Positions 44,332 to 55,005 of a DNA stretch of 64,000 bases are shown here, piece after piece. Under the pieces are notes generated by a model. It was not told the origin of the DNA. It searched no databases and saw only the letters and a program-made list of their open reading frames with translations. Source of the stretch: Sphaerolaimus hirsutus (Eukaryota > Nematoda > Chromadorea > Monhysterida > Sphaerolaimidae); the NCBI GenBank assembly GCA_964036195.1, contig OZ038460.1:2731504-2795503 (forward strand), read 5' to 3'. The position numbers and the translations under genes were made by a program. The first letter of the stretch is position 1; every line of letters starts with the position of its first letter.

Positions 44332-44498
44332 TAGTGATGGAATGGCGCCATGGCGCCACTGGCACGGCACTTGCGCACTTTTTCTGACATTCGACAATTT
44401 ACAAGGTCTGGGAGTGGCCTCTGGATGTCGCTGTGGCACCATTGGCGCATGGCGCCATTTTTTGATTGGCGTAATTTTTCTGGCGCTTTCCCATCACA
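44332..44498. mobile_element. TGGCGCCA element in the palindrome spacer
   Basis: TAGTGATGGAATGGCGCC to TGGCGCTTTCCCATCACA. The TAGTGATG/CATCACA ends link it with the GGCACC family (62786-63729). ATGGCGCCATGGCGCCA palindromes lie at both ends. Confidence 0.6.
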
Positions 44499-45067
44499 CG
44501 ATCTTTCACAGAAAACGCCGTTTCAAAAGTACACTAGCACATTGCCTCATTCCACCCACGCAAATCCGTCCGAACTTCAATCGAACACTCTTTAGAACAT
44601 GACAAACACGAGCATGAAAAGTGTGCTAGGCAGTATGAAACTGTCACTTGATAGACGCCAGTCAAAATGGAGACAAGTTAATTTGTGTATGCATTTGAGA
44701 GCGGGATTTTGATAACTGGAGGTTGTTCCCCAGGTGCCACTCCCTAACCCTGCATATTGCAATGTAAAATGTAAAATGCAATGCAAAGTGATAAAAGTCA
44801 TGTAAAATGCCCTGTAAAATTACCAGCTTTGTTTGACACTTGTTTACTTCGCAACTGAACCAAGAGTAGGGGTGAATGAAAAATGAATTGAAAGTAAATT
44901 GAACATTGAAAATCTGTCTGAAGTTTACCGTGATGTCCTATATACGCAACGTGAACTATACCAGAGGGACAAAGCTATACAATGAATGCGACCATATTTA
45001 AAGTAATAAAGTCACGTGAAAAATGCCGATTCCGATTCAACGTTATGCCGATTCAACATGGTCAACA

Positions 45068-45246
45068 TGGTTCCGCAAAATGAGAAGTTAGAAGTGAAAT
45101 GGTAAAGGCCAAGTAAAAGCGCAAAGGCGAAGTGAAACGACAAGTGAATTGGCAAAAGCGAATAGAGAATATTTTTATTTTTATTTTTATTTTTTTACTT
45201 CGCCTTTGTCATTTCACTTCTCACTACTCATTTTGCGAAACTGGCC
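45068..45246. repeat. GAAGTGA motif-array repeat in the palindrome spacer
   Basis: GGTTCCGCAAAATGAGAAG to CTCATTTTGCGAAACTGGCC, with AAGTGAAA and AAGGCGAAGTG motifs at the left and inverted copies at the right. Resembles 38534-38674. Confidence 0.5.
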
Positions 45247-45463
45247 CCAGAATACATATATAATGATGGAGATAGAGACAGGAAAAATATTGTCATTTAA
45301 CTTCACGTTTTTTATTCAAAAATCACGCTAAAACATGTGTGTGATGTTTGTAAACCAAAATAATTTGTCATTTTTATTAACAATTTTCAAATATTTTTTA
45401 TGGCAATGTCATGATGTATTGTTTCATACAGTAAAATGCATAGCGTGCGGTCCGCCCAGTATG

Positions 45464-45902
45464 TATCGTATATCCCCGAATAAGTCCCCAGTGGAGTAAG
45501 TTTTCATTGGAAGTATTTGAGGGGGAGTTATTCGAGGGGGAGTGGTTATTTTTTCGTCAGAATTTTCAGTAAAATGTATGATTAATTTACTGCACAAATG
45601 GGGTAATATTGGTAACATAAATCATTTGTAGAAATACATAAATCACAAATCAAGCAGTCAAATCAATATTAGTGAACTCTAGCTGCAAAGTAATACATAT
45701 ATTTACATATTTAATACATAAAAGTTTTGAGTACATGTGATATGTTGTGAAATGTTTTCTACCCATCAAAGTGGGGGGAGTTATTCGAGGGGGAGTGTTA
45801 TTTTTTCCTCGCCCTCACAAGAAGGGACTTATTCGAGAGGGGGGACTTAATCGAGAGGGGGGAGTTATTCGAGAGGGGGGACTTATTCGAGGATATACGT
45901 TA
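45464..45902. mobile_element. CCGTATT MITE, D type (right arm)
   Basis: TATCGTATATCCCCGAATAA to TTATTCGAGGATATACGTTA, the mutated partner of 43255-43684. Confidence 0.8.
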
Positions 45903-46104
45903 TATAATTACGAAAGACAGTTTTAAAAAATTTCCCAAGATATTTCAAACGCTAGAAAAACACCAGCCATGGACCAATTTTCTCAATCACACTGTTTTAT
46001 TGTGTCCAATTTATCCAATTCACTCATTTCCGCTGCATTTCACCACTGCACCCATTATGTTTAGCTGAAAACATAATGTGGCTAAAAACACTATTAGTTG
46101 GCGG

Positions 46105-46936
46105 CAGAGTTGTTAAAACTACCAAACTTTTTTTCAAAGTATACGTAATGTATTTATTTTTTACTCTCCCCCTGAGTAAAAAAACGTAAAGTAATTTTTT
46201 TCTTTTACCCATGACCGGGGTTGGCAAAATCACAGTAAAAATTTAAAATAAAATTAAAATAAAATGGATAATTGAAGAATAAAATTAAAATAAAATAGAA
46301 AATTGAACAATAAGAAAAATAAAATACAATTTTAATAAAAATAAAATACAATTTGAGTAAAACGAATTTTACTAAGACCAATCCTGGTTACGAACTAAAA
46401 TAAAAAATAACAATAAAATAACAATAAAATGAAAAATCAAAGAAAAATAAATAAAATGGAACATTGAAGAATAATAAAATATACAATACAATTTTAATAA
46501 AAATAAAATACAATTTTAGTAAAAAGAATTTTACTAAAACCAACCCTGCTCATGACTAAACAGGAGAAACGTACTATTTCTTGGGGAAAACGTAAACATG
46601 AGTATTTTTAAGAAATGTCACCCCAATTTTTGTTCAAAATCACAAATTTTGGTTACTTTTTGCCTATTTTAAGCAATGTTTTTCTACATTATTTACATAT
46701 GCTTATACACATTTTCGACTATTTTCATTATTTTTAGCATATTCTCTACCTTTTCCCCTCTATGCCTTCAAAAAATCTATATAAAAGACTATCTTATATA
46801 CGTTTTCTGTACTTGAGTACTTTCGAAAAGTATACCTAAATGTGAGTACAGGAACACATTTCGGAGGAAACGTAAACGTATTTACTCTGTACTAGAGTAT
46901 TTATCGAGTAAAAGTAAACACATTTGAACAACTATG
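46105..46936. mobile_element. AGTTGTT hAT-like element (right arm) with one nested element
   Basis: CAGAGTTGTTAAAAC to TTGAACAACTATG; flanks GTTGGCGG and GTTGATAG (6 of 8). It holds the CAGGGTTGG element 46216-46549 but not the MITE or foldback seen in the left arm. Confidence 0.82.
46216..46549. mobile_element. CAGGGTTGG element with AAAATAAAATAC arrays (right arm)
   Basis: CGGGGTTGGCAAAATC to AAACCAACCCTG. Most of its 334 bp is a run of AAAATAAAATAC-like motifs. Flanks match at 7 of 8. Partner of 41478-42938. Confidence 0.82.
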
Positions 46937-47468
46937 GTTGATAGTCCAAATTAGGAAACAGATAAATTTGTTTTAAACGCATTTCAGTTTACCAGAAAGA
47001 ACCATTTTCGATCCCTGTCAACGGTAATTGACGGACACCCCATTCCGGTAAACTCAAATGCGTCCAAAGTTGATTTATCAGTTTTCAAATTTCCAGCTGT
47101 CAACTAAATAATAGTGTGCGTGGGACCAAAAAGTAAACCGTCAAACAGTAAAATGCACAGACATGGATTGAGATTTTTAGAGCTTAAGAACTCGATTTTG
47201 CACGCAAACAAAATCATAATATGCAAATTTCACTCGAGTGACGCGTACATTCGAAATAGTGGTGCGAAGTTCGAAACAGTGGTTCACTGAAGCACCAAAA
47301 AGCACTTTGTGCACTTTACCGAAAAGTGTCAAGTGATAAGAGTCACTATCAGTTTCTTTACTTAAACTTTTACCTACCACTTGTCAATTTTTTGTCACTT
47401 GATAACCTGAGGAATTCGTCGCTGATGCGAACTTTGAAACTGAACAAGTGATAAGAAAAGTGACAACT

Positions 47469-47659
47469 GGTGTCAGTCCCGCACTCTGTAAAGTGTGAAT
47501 GTGTCAAATGTCATGTAAAATGTAATTTATATCATTTTAATAAGAAAATTTTTGGTTACTTTGTTACTGAACTTTTGACATTCTGCCAAATTCTGTTTGA
47601 CAAATTTGTATTACATTTTACATGACAGTTAAAACTTTACAGGGAGCGGGACTGTCACC
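47469..47659. mobile_element. GTAAAATGTC MITE (right arm)
   Basis: GGTGTCAGTCCCGCACTC to GAGCGGGACTGTCACC. Partner of 39996-40185. Confidence 0.75.
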
Positions 47660-47839
47660 TGCTGAGTGAAGTTAGTCAAGTGACAAGTAACATGCAATCA
47701 TGTATAAAATGTCATGTCACTTTATGCGTCACTTCACGCCCCACTTATAGTTTTACTTTTCATATGCACGACACAAAACCGTGTCACTTTTCTCACCTCT
47801 ACTTCACAAAAATACATGCAAAATAATGTAAATTGTATG

Positions 47840-48625
47840 TACCGTATTTCCTCGAAATGCCCCCCCCCCTCTCGAGACCACTATGAAACAATCACCCCCC
47901 CTCGAAATACCCCCCCCCCAGATTGAGTGTAAAGAGAACGTACATGACAAATACTGCAGTTTGTGTTCTGCGTAGTGCAGAACACACGTTAAAACAATGT
48001 CGGAATCACGTTAGAACAGTGTTTATACCATCTACGTACTAATATTAGTCTACAGGAGTCTATACATGTCAGTTATTGATGCATTTTTCTACCCCAGTGT
48101 ACATCACAAACGACGATTTTGTACTAGGATTTGTAAAAATTTTGTGGTCGTTTAACCCCCCCTCTCGGGAAAACTATGAAACGATCACCCCCAGGGGGTT
48201 TATTATTTCGCCAGCAAAATGTGAGGAGGGATAATTCGAGGGGTTTTTTTTTCGAGGGGGGGTCTATTATTTCGCCAGAAATTTTCGGAGATTACCCATA
48301 CTCAGACGTAGAAAAATCAAACAATTACATAGATGAATGTGTGTTTAACTAACTGATAATTAACTGTATACATAGATAATTAACTGTATATATAAATACA
48401 CATAAACCCTGCCCCTCACGTCACTCAATCATCAGTTTGAACGTGTGTTCTGCATTGTACAGATCACAAACTGCGGTATTTGTCATGTACGTTCTCTTTA
48501 CACTACATTTTAGAGTTACACATATTTCGAGAGGGGGGGGGTTATTATTTCCTCAGCCGAATTTTAGGGGCGTTATTTCGAGGGGAAGGTTAATTCAAGG
48601 GGGGGTTAATTCGAGGTAATACAGT
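47840..48625. mobile_element. composite of A-type and B-type CCGTATT MITEs
   Basis: Starts as an A-type copy (TACCGTATTTCCTCGAAAT) and, from about 48190, changes to B-type sequence ending GAGGTAATACAGTA. It occupies the position of the simple A-type copy 39372-39811 in the other arm, so a second MITE or a conversion replaced one end. Confidence 0.65.
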
Positions 48626-49093
48626 ATTTGTATTTTCTTCTACTTGAACTGAGGTATGCACTTCAAATAAATCTCCAGTCCAAAGCGCACAAAAACTTTT
48701 GTGGCTACTTTATCTGAGAGTTTTATAATCATGCTGAGTGCATACTTAGCATTTTCTTGGATAAAGGAAAAAATAAAATGTGTTTGTGTTTCATTTTTAT
48801 CATTTTTACGATGTTTTTAGTGAAAAATTCCATCTGATATGAGAAACGTGTCTACGTAAGTTGTAAATCTAAAAACTTAATCTAAAGGCGCTGCACACAC
48901 ACCATTACACTAAAATTATGATTAACTCATAAATAGAATTTGAGTTTACTAGATTTAGGTGTTTGTCAACTACAGTTCAACTACAAAAAAACATTCAAGT
49001 AAACTCAAATGCGAAGTGACAGAGAAATCTCCTGGGAACAATTCCACTTCTTGTCAAGTGACAAGCAAAGTGATTAAGAAAGTCATCATTGTG

Positions 49094-49529
49094 GGGGATG
49101 GTCCGGCCGTAAAGTAAACCCGGCCGTAAAGTAGACGGTGCTACTTTAGGCCGGGCATCATTACGGCAGAGTTGTTTAAAGTACTGAACGTTTTTCAAAG
49201 TAAACGTAAACGTAAAGTATTTTATTTTTAGTCACACCTGAGTACAGAAAACGTAAAGTAAAAATTTTCTACATTTACGCTGTGTAAAAGGTGAGTAAAC
49301 GTAAATATCTTTAAATACTCGTTTTCTGTACTCGCATACTTTCGAAAAGTACGCGAGTAAGTGAGTACCAGTATTTTTTCGGGAGAAAACGTAAACGTAT
49401 TTACGCAGCACTCGACTATACGTATTTATCGAGTAAACGTAAATACCTACGTTTGTACAACTATGCATTATTGTACAACTATGCATGATTTACTTTACGG
49501 CCGGGTTTACTTTATGGCCGAGATCTCGC
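49094..49529. mobile_element. Mutator-like MITE with a 10-bp duplication, right arm only
   Basis: Ends GGGGATGGTCCGGCCG and CGGCCGAGATCTCGC-like inverted repeats continue through GTAAAGTAAACCCGGCCG. Flanked by CATCATTGTG on both sides (49084-49093 and 49530-49539); the left arm has it once, near 38900. A duplication of 9-11 bp is typical of MULE elements. Its interior holds the hAT-like element 49167-49465. Confidence 0.8.
49167..49465. mobile_element. AGTTGTT hAT-like element nested in the MULE-like MITE
   Basis: CAGAGTTGTTTAAAG to TGTACAACTATG, GTAAACGTAAA arrays at both ends, flanks CATTACGG and CATTATTG (6 of 8). Confidence 0.72.
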
Positions 49530-49705
49530 CATCATTGTGACGCCAATTATGTCCAATTGAAGCAAACAAATCAACGTGCAAATGTATATTGCAAATGCAA
49601 ACGTGCAAATGTGGGATTTAAGGAGTGAAAATAGACAGAACTGATGAAGGGTTTAGTGATGAAGTATAGTGGTTGACTGAACTTCTTCTAGTAAGTTCAA
49701 TCAAC

Positions 49706-49963
49706 TACCGTATTTCCTCGAAATACCCCCAGGGGGTTTATTTTTTCAGAGTGAGAATTTTGAGAGAAAAACGTGAAAAATGCAACAATAATCATTTATA
49801 AGTTTTTACAGCCTTATATAAGGATGTAGATGGTATAAACGATGTTCTAACGTAACACAGTAAGTGTTTTGAACGTCTGTTATGCATTTCCCGGACCACA
49901 AATTCATAGTGCCCATTTTGAGGGGGGTATCTCGAGGGGGGTGTATTTCCAGGAAATACGGTA
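49706..49963. mobile_element. CCGTATT MITE, short A type, right arm only
   Basis: TACCGTATTTCCTCGAAAT to CAGGAAATACGGTA. The left arm has the intact target, a single TA at 38743-38744. Confidence 0.88.
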
Positions 49964-50296
49964 CATACTACAACATACTGCAGATTTGAGCAAAAATTCA
50001 GAGTGTCCGCACCGAAAAAATGATACGGTATTGGATGTCTGGTGCCAATTCCGCAAGTAAAAAGGAGTAAAAATCGAACGAAAAGTAAACTTTTAACACG
50101 TTCACTTACAAATTTACTTTTCTTCAAGATTTTTACTACTTCAAAATTGTCTTTTTTTACTTCTTCAGTTACGGAATGGACCCGTGACGATATTCAATAG
50201 GTCTAAATGAATACCCAGTGGGGTTTCATGGGGGAGTTACAGAAGCGACACGAATTCAATAGTTTAGAGACTTTAGTGTTCAATTGAACATTCAAA

Positions 50297-50656
50297 TACC
50301 GTATTTCCTCGAAATACCCCCCGCCCCTCGAAAGACCCCCCCACGTTTGACCCCCCCCCCCTCTCGAGACCACTATGAAGAACACACGTTAAAACAATGT
50401 CGGAATCACGTTAGAACAGTGTTTATACCATCTACGTACTAATATTAGTCTACATAACTTTATAAATGGTGGTTTTTGTTGCATTTTTCGACGTCTGCGT
50501 ACGTTTCAGACGACAATTTCGTACTGGGATTTAAAAAAATTTCTTGTGAAATAACAACCCCCCCCTCGAAATACCCCTCCCTCGTTCTACCCCCCCCCCC
50601 CCTCGAGACCACTATGAAACAATCATCCCCCGGGGGTATTGCGAGGAAATACGGTA
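50297..50656. mobile_element. CCGTATT MITE, A type, right arm only
   Basis: TACCGTATTTCCTCGAAAT to GAGGAAATACGGTA. Aligning GATGATATTTGTATG at 38408-38422 shows the unoccupied TA at 38413-38414. Confidence 0.82.
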
Positions 50657-50663
50657 TCATCAA

Positions 50664-51683
50664 TAGTGATGTAAAGGCACCGGGGCACCGGTGCCCCGGT
50701 GCTGGGCACCGAAGGGCACCAGCACCGGTGCTGGTGCGGTGCCATTGCAATCTTCAGGGGTGCCATGCCGGTGCCGGTGCCATTTTTTTCAGAATAGCAC
50801 CGGTGCCGGTGCGGTGCGGTGCCATTTTTTTGCCGGTGCCAAAGGTGCTAGCACCAGGGCCAAAGTAAACGCACCGGGAAAGGCACCGGCCAAAGGCTTC
50901 ATTTCATGTGCTGTGCAATTTTGTCCATAGTATGTGCTTATTCATATTTCAAAAAACAGCGATATATTTACCCAACCGTTTTTGCCTATTTTGTAAACCT
51001 TCCATCAAAAAAATATACCTACTGTGAAATCCATTATACCCGATACGTGATCTGATGAGCGAATCTAAAATTTTGTTGAATTTCAAAAAAATATACCTAC
51101 TGTGAAATCCATTATACCCGATACGTGATCTGATGAGCGAATCTAAAATTTTGTTGAATTTTTAATCATTTTTATATTTTATATTTATCTTACTTGTTTG
51201 TTCAAAATTTGTTGTCAGTTTATGACAGAGATAGTTCCATTCTCTGTACAGCAACGACTCCGATCAGTAGACAAAAGTGGCTATGGACATTGCAGTGAAT
51301 TAAATATTTTATCTTTCATTTGTAATCATTGTAATTGCTTCATAAAAGTGATTGCCACATCATTCTGATCATTTTAAGTGCTCAACCATCAAAATCGGTT
51401 GAAAATTCATGGAAATATGCACTTCCAACGGTGAGACCACTGAGAAACTGCCCGATATTTACTTCAGAAATTCCAGCCCGGTGCGGTGCCTTTCGGTGCT
51501 AGCACCGGCAACCCGCCGGTGCCCTTCGGTGCCGGTGCCATTTTTTCCAAAAGGCACCGGTGCCGGTGCGGTGCGGTGCCATTTTCTGGCCGGTGCCCCA
51601 GGGTGCCAGGTGCCCTTTTCATGCGTTGGCAAAGGTGCCGGTGCGGTGCGGTGCCATTTTTCCCGGTGCCTTTAACATCACTA
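50664..51683. mobile_element. hAT-like GGCACCGGTGCC element, copy 1
   Basis: TAGTGATGTAAAGGCACCGG to GGTGCCTTTAACATCACTA. Both ends are arrays of GGTGCCGGTGCC and GGTGCGGTGCGGTGCC; the interior is AT-rich. Nearly identical to 62786-63729 but with no matching target duplication (ATCATCAA and GTCAGAAG) and an internal 78-bp duplication. Confidence 0.88.
51006..51161. repeat. 78-bp tandem duplication inside copy 1
   Basis: The unit starting CAAAAAAATATACCTACTG occurs twice, at 51006 and 51084, without visible change. Copy 2 of the element has one unit. Confidence 0.9.
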
Positions 51684-52321
51684 GTCAGAAGTTGACTAGT
51701 TGACGCGACCGAAATTTCCAAAGCTGAAAAATCAGTTTTAAACGAATTTGACTTAACCAGAATTACGAGTCGGTCAATTACTATTGATGACACATTTTGG
51801 CAAATGAAATGTGTTCAAAAAGGACGAAAAATACTAGTTTTGGAAATTTCGGTTGTCAAATTAGTGTGCGCGTTCACATCGGTCCAGTGTGCGCGTTGGT
51901 CTATTTAAAAAATGGCGCCAAAAATCCTTATGGCGCTGTCGCGTTATTTCAAAGCTAGTACTGTATGTCACATTTCCACCAATAAAAACTATATTACGGT
52001 ATATTCTTGAATAAGGACCCCAACAGTAATTTGTCAATATAGTGCGCAGGGGTTTAGTGGGGGCGAGAGGTTACTACCGCCCTGCCAAGTCCGCTAGCTA
52101 TCTATCTATCCCGGAAGGATTTTTTGGCTATTATCCCCTGTACCACCCCCTCCCAATCGTCCAGCTATATTTTTTCTACCTATCTGGAGCGAAATTTTAG
52201 CCCAATTTTCGCTCAAAATCGCTAATTTTCATACCTTTTTACAAATTTTCACCTTCAAAATCCTTATGTATGTAACTTATTGCCATTTTCGGCTATTTTT
52301 TGTATTATATGTACTCATTTA

Positions 52322-53237
52322 CATGGTCGGGCTGAAAAGTCCCCGGGCAGTGCTCGCCATTCGCGCTAGGGGTAAGCTACAGTTATAAAATTTTAACACG
52401 TTAATATATCAGGTGTTTTGAGTTTTCACCCAAAATTTCACCCCTCTAGCTCCACCCACTGCGGAACTGTGGGGGTTACAATTTCGGTCATTTTGTACTG
52501 ATGTACAAATGGTGCTCTAGCTCAACGCTGCTTTAAATTGTGATCATGAAACTTTGGCTAGTGTAAGCCACCAGTGTTGGCAATGTGCCAGCACTAAACA
52601 ACATTAGCTATGATATCATAAGCCTAGTCCATATTGCCATTACTGTCACTACTCTCACTACCAAATTCATCATTCTGCCTCTACGGTTGGTCAATACAGG
52701 TTAATACAGGAGGCGTTTTTCATGCACACTGCTGTTGAAAACAGGTAATGTGTCCACTACAGATTAGTAATGAAACACAAATAAAATTTAATTGACATAA
52801 TAATTTACTGCACATTTCAAAACAACATTAAAATCACTGCAATACAACATGATCTCAGATGATCACCAAAAACATCCATCACAGTTCCCACGTTTCTTGC
52901 ACATCACCCTGATCTGCATATTAATTTTACCTTAATAGCAATGATGTTGATGAAGTGTTGAATACTATCAGCACATTTCCAACACTGGTGGCTTACAGTA
53001 GCCAAAGTTTCATGATCACAACTTAAAGCAGCATTGAGCTAGAGCACCATTTGTACATCAGTGTAAAATGACCGAAATTGTAACCCCCACAGTTCCGCAG
53101 TGGGTGGAGCTAGAGGGGTGAAATTTTGGGTGAAAACTCAAAACACCTGACATATTAACGTGTTAAAATTTTATAACCGTAGCTTACCCCTAGCGCAAAT
53201 GGCGAGCACTGCCCGGGGACTTTTCAGCCCGACCATG
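52322..53237. mobile_element. long-TIR foldback element, right arm only
   Basis: CATGGTCGGGCTGAAAAG to CTTTTCAGCCCGACCATG; arms of about 270 bp or more are highly similar. TA on both sides (52320-52321 and 53238-53239), empty TA at 35557-35558 in the left arm. No transposase; interior about 350 bp unique. Confidence 0.93.
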
Positions 53238-53370
53238 TACTTATTTTTAGCTATTTTCACCAAATTTTTTTGGCGATTTGTTCCCCTGTTCTTCTTTCTA
53301 CACATTGGAAAAGCCTATATATTGACCCCAGCGAACACCCCCTCCAAAAAATGGGGGTAGAGGCGGGAGC

Positions 53371-53715
53371 ATAGGGGATTTTCTGGGTAGCATTTTGGGG
53401 GGGGGTCCGCCAAAGTTCGCATGGCTATAACTTTGCAACCACTTGGCGAAATTTGGCGAAAATTTAACATAATGATGTTTCAGGTTGGGGCGGTATTGAA
53501 AATCGAATTCGACTTTCTACGACCCCCCTGACCCGAGATAGGGTGGGCCTGAAAAAAGGCACATTTTTCGATTTTTTCGGGTGTCGCCTTGAACACGCAA
53601 ACTTTGAATGTCAATAACTCCGTTAGTTCACGGCCAATTTGGTTCATTTAACTCCTAAAATAAAGAATAATCTTTGGAGATTCCATTTTTGAGGTCATTT
53701 TCGTGATGTACAATT
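53371..53715. other. unassigned DNA next to the palindrome
   Basis: G9 run at about 53397 followed by GGTCCGCCAAAGTTCGCATGG. No open exon recognised. May be part of a larger repeat ending at 54393. Confidence 0.4.
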
Positions 53716-54393
53716 GCGGTCATATCGATTTGACCCAATTTCTGAATGCCAAATTTTGAGCAAATTGTTTTATTTGAACATGCTATCATATACTTTAGAC
53801 AACGAGAACTCATATAAAACAAAAATGAGTTCAATATCTCTTTCCAATCAAAAGTTATAGCGCATCAAACTTTCCCTCCCATCCACATAAATAACTGCAT
53901 GAAGAACAAAGCATGCAGCTTCAAACTACATATCTCGACCATTTCTCAGCCGATTTTCACCAATGAACACTTAAAATGATTTTTAATTGATATCATTTTT
54001 ATTCCCAAGATTATCTGTGTATTGTATAAGTTCTCCCGTACAAGAAAACAATGATAACTCTTGAATGAAATTATCATAATGAAAATTTATACAAATAAAC
54101 TGATAATAAAAACGATATCCCCATGTTATTCTGATCATTTTAAGTGTTTGTTGGTGAAAATCGGCTGAGAAATGGTCGAGATATGTAGTTTTGAAGCTGC
54201 ATGCTTTGTTCTTCATGCAGATGTGGATGGGAGGGAAAGTTTGATGCGCTATAACTTTTGATTGGAAAGAGATATTGAACTCATTTTTGTTTTATATGAG
54301 TTCTCGTTGTCTAAAGTATATGATGGCATGTTCAAATAAAAAAATTTGCTCAAAATTTGGCATTCAGAAATTGGGTCAAATCGATATGACCGC
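53716..54393. mobile_element. palindromic foldback element
   Basis: GCGGTCATATCGATTTGACC on the left and GGTCAAATCGATATGACCGC on the right. Arms of about 270-300 bp stay close to identical to the centre near 54055 (for example TTATAGCGCATCAAAC). No target duplication resolved. Confidence 0.85.
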
Positions 54394-54805
54394 CAGGGCC
54401 GTATCCAGAGGTGGGGGGGGGGGGGGGCGGGGGGGGCTGCAGCCCCCCCCTCCCGGGGTGAGACCTAAAAAGTCACGAAAAATGCAATTTTTTCTATACA
54501 TTTTTTTATGTTTCTTAAAAATTTTGCGCGCAAGCGCGCAATTTCTTCCCCATACATTGTATTTTTAGTGGATCGGTCCCTGTAAACAAATATCCTTGAA
54601 AATGAACACATTTTTGCGACTTTCGCTGCATATGTATGCATATTTACATCTATATAAAGCGGTTCCTGGCGCTGGCGCCAGCGCCAATAGCGCCATGGCG
54701 TGGCACCTTGGTATGGCGCTAGCGCCAAAACGTCTTTCCGTCCCTATATAGGGAAAAAATTTAGGGGGGGGGCTGAGCCCCCCCCGCTCGCCGGCTCCCG
54801 TAAAC
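54394..54805. mobile_element. end of a CAGGGCCGTATCC element with G/C runs, cut by the gap
   Basis: CAGGGCCGTATCCAGAGG followed by a G14 run, a GGGGGGCTGCAGCCCCCCC hairpin, GCGCGCAAGCGCGC at 54526-54539, a GGCGCTGGCGCCAGCGCC cluster at 54668 and GGGGGCTGAGCCCCCCC just before the N-run. The start abuts the foldback element exactly. Confidence 0.55.
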
Positions 54806-55005
54806 NNNNNNNNNNNNNNNNNNNNNNNNNNNNNNNNNNNNNNNNNNNNNNNNNNNNNNNNNNNNNNNNNNNNNNNNNNNNNNNNNNNNNNNNNNNNNNN
54901 NNNNNNNNNNNNNNNNNNNNNNNNNNNNNNNNNNNNNNNNNNNNNNNNNNNNNNNNNNNNNNNNNNNNNNNNNNNNNNNNNNNNNNNNNNNNNNNNNNNN
55001 NNNNN
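54806..55005. other. assembly gap, 200 N
   Basis: Exactly 200 N. It is flanked by a G/C-run hairpin on the left and by an inverted repeat on the right. Confidence 0.99.

Larger units (their letters stand above)
45334..53370. repeat. right arm of the 18-kb interrupted palindrome
   Basis: Reverse complement of 35427-43807. Outermost matching block: GTAGAGGCGGGAGC at 53357-53370 against GCTCCCGCCTCTAC at 35427. Private insertions: 49094-49529, 49706-49963, 50297-50656, 50664-51683 and 52322-53237. Confidence 0.9.

Noticed and set aside
50476-51675. Open frames of 88-130 codons rich in Ala, Pro and Gly
   Set aside because: They read through the GGTGCC arrays of the hAT-like element and recur identically in copy 2 only because the elements are near identical.
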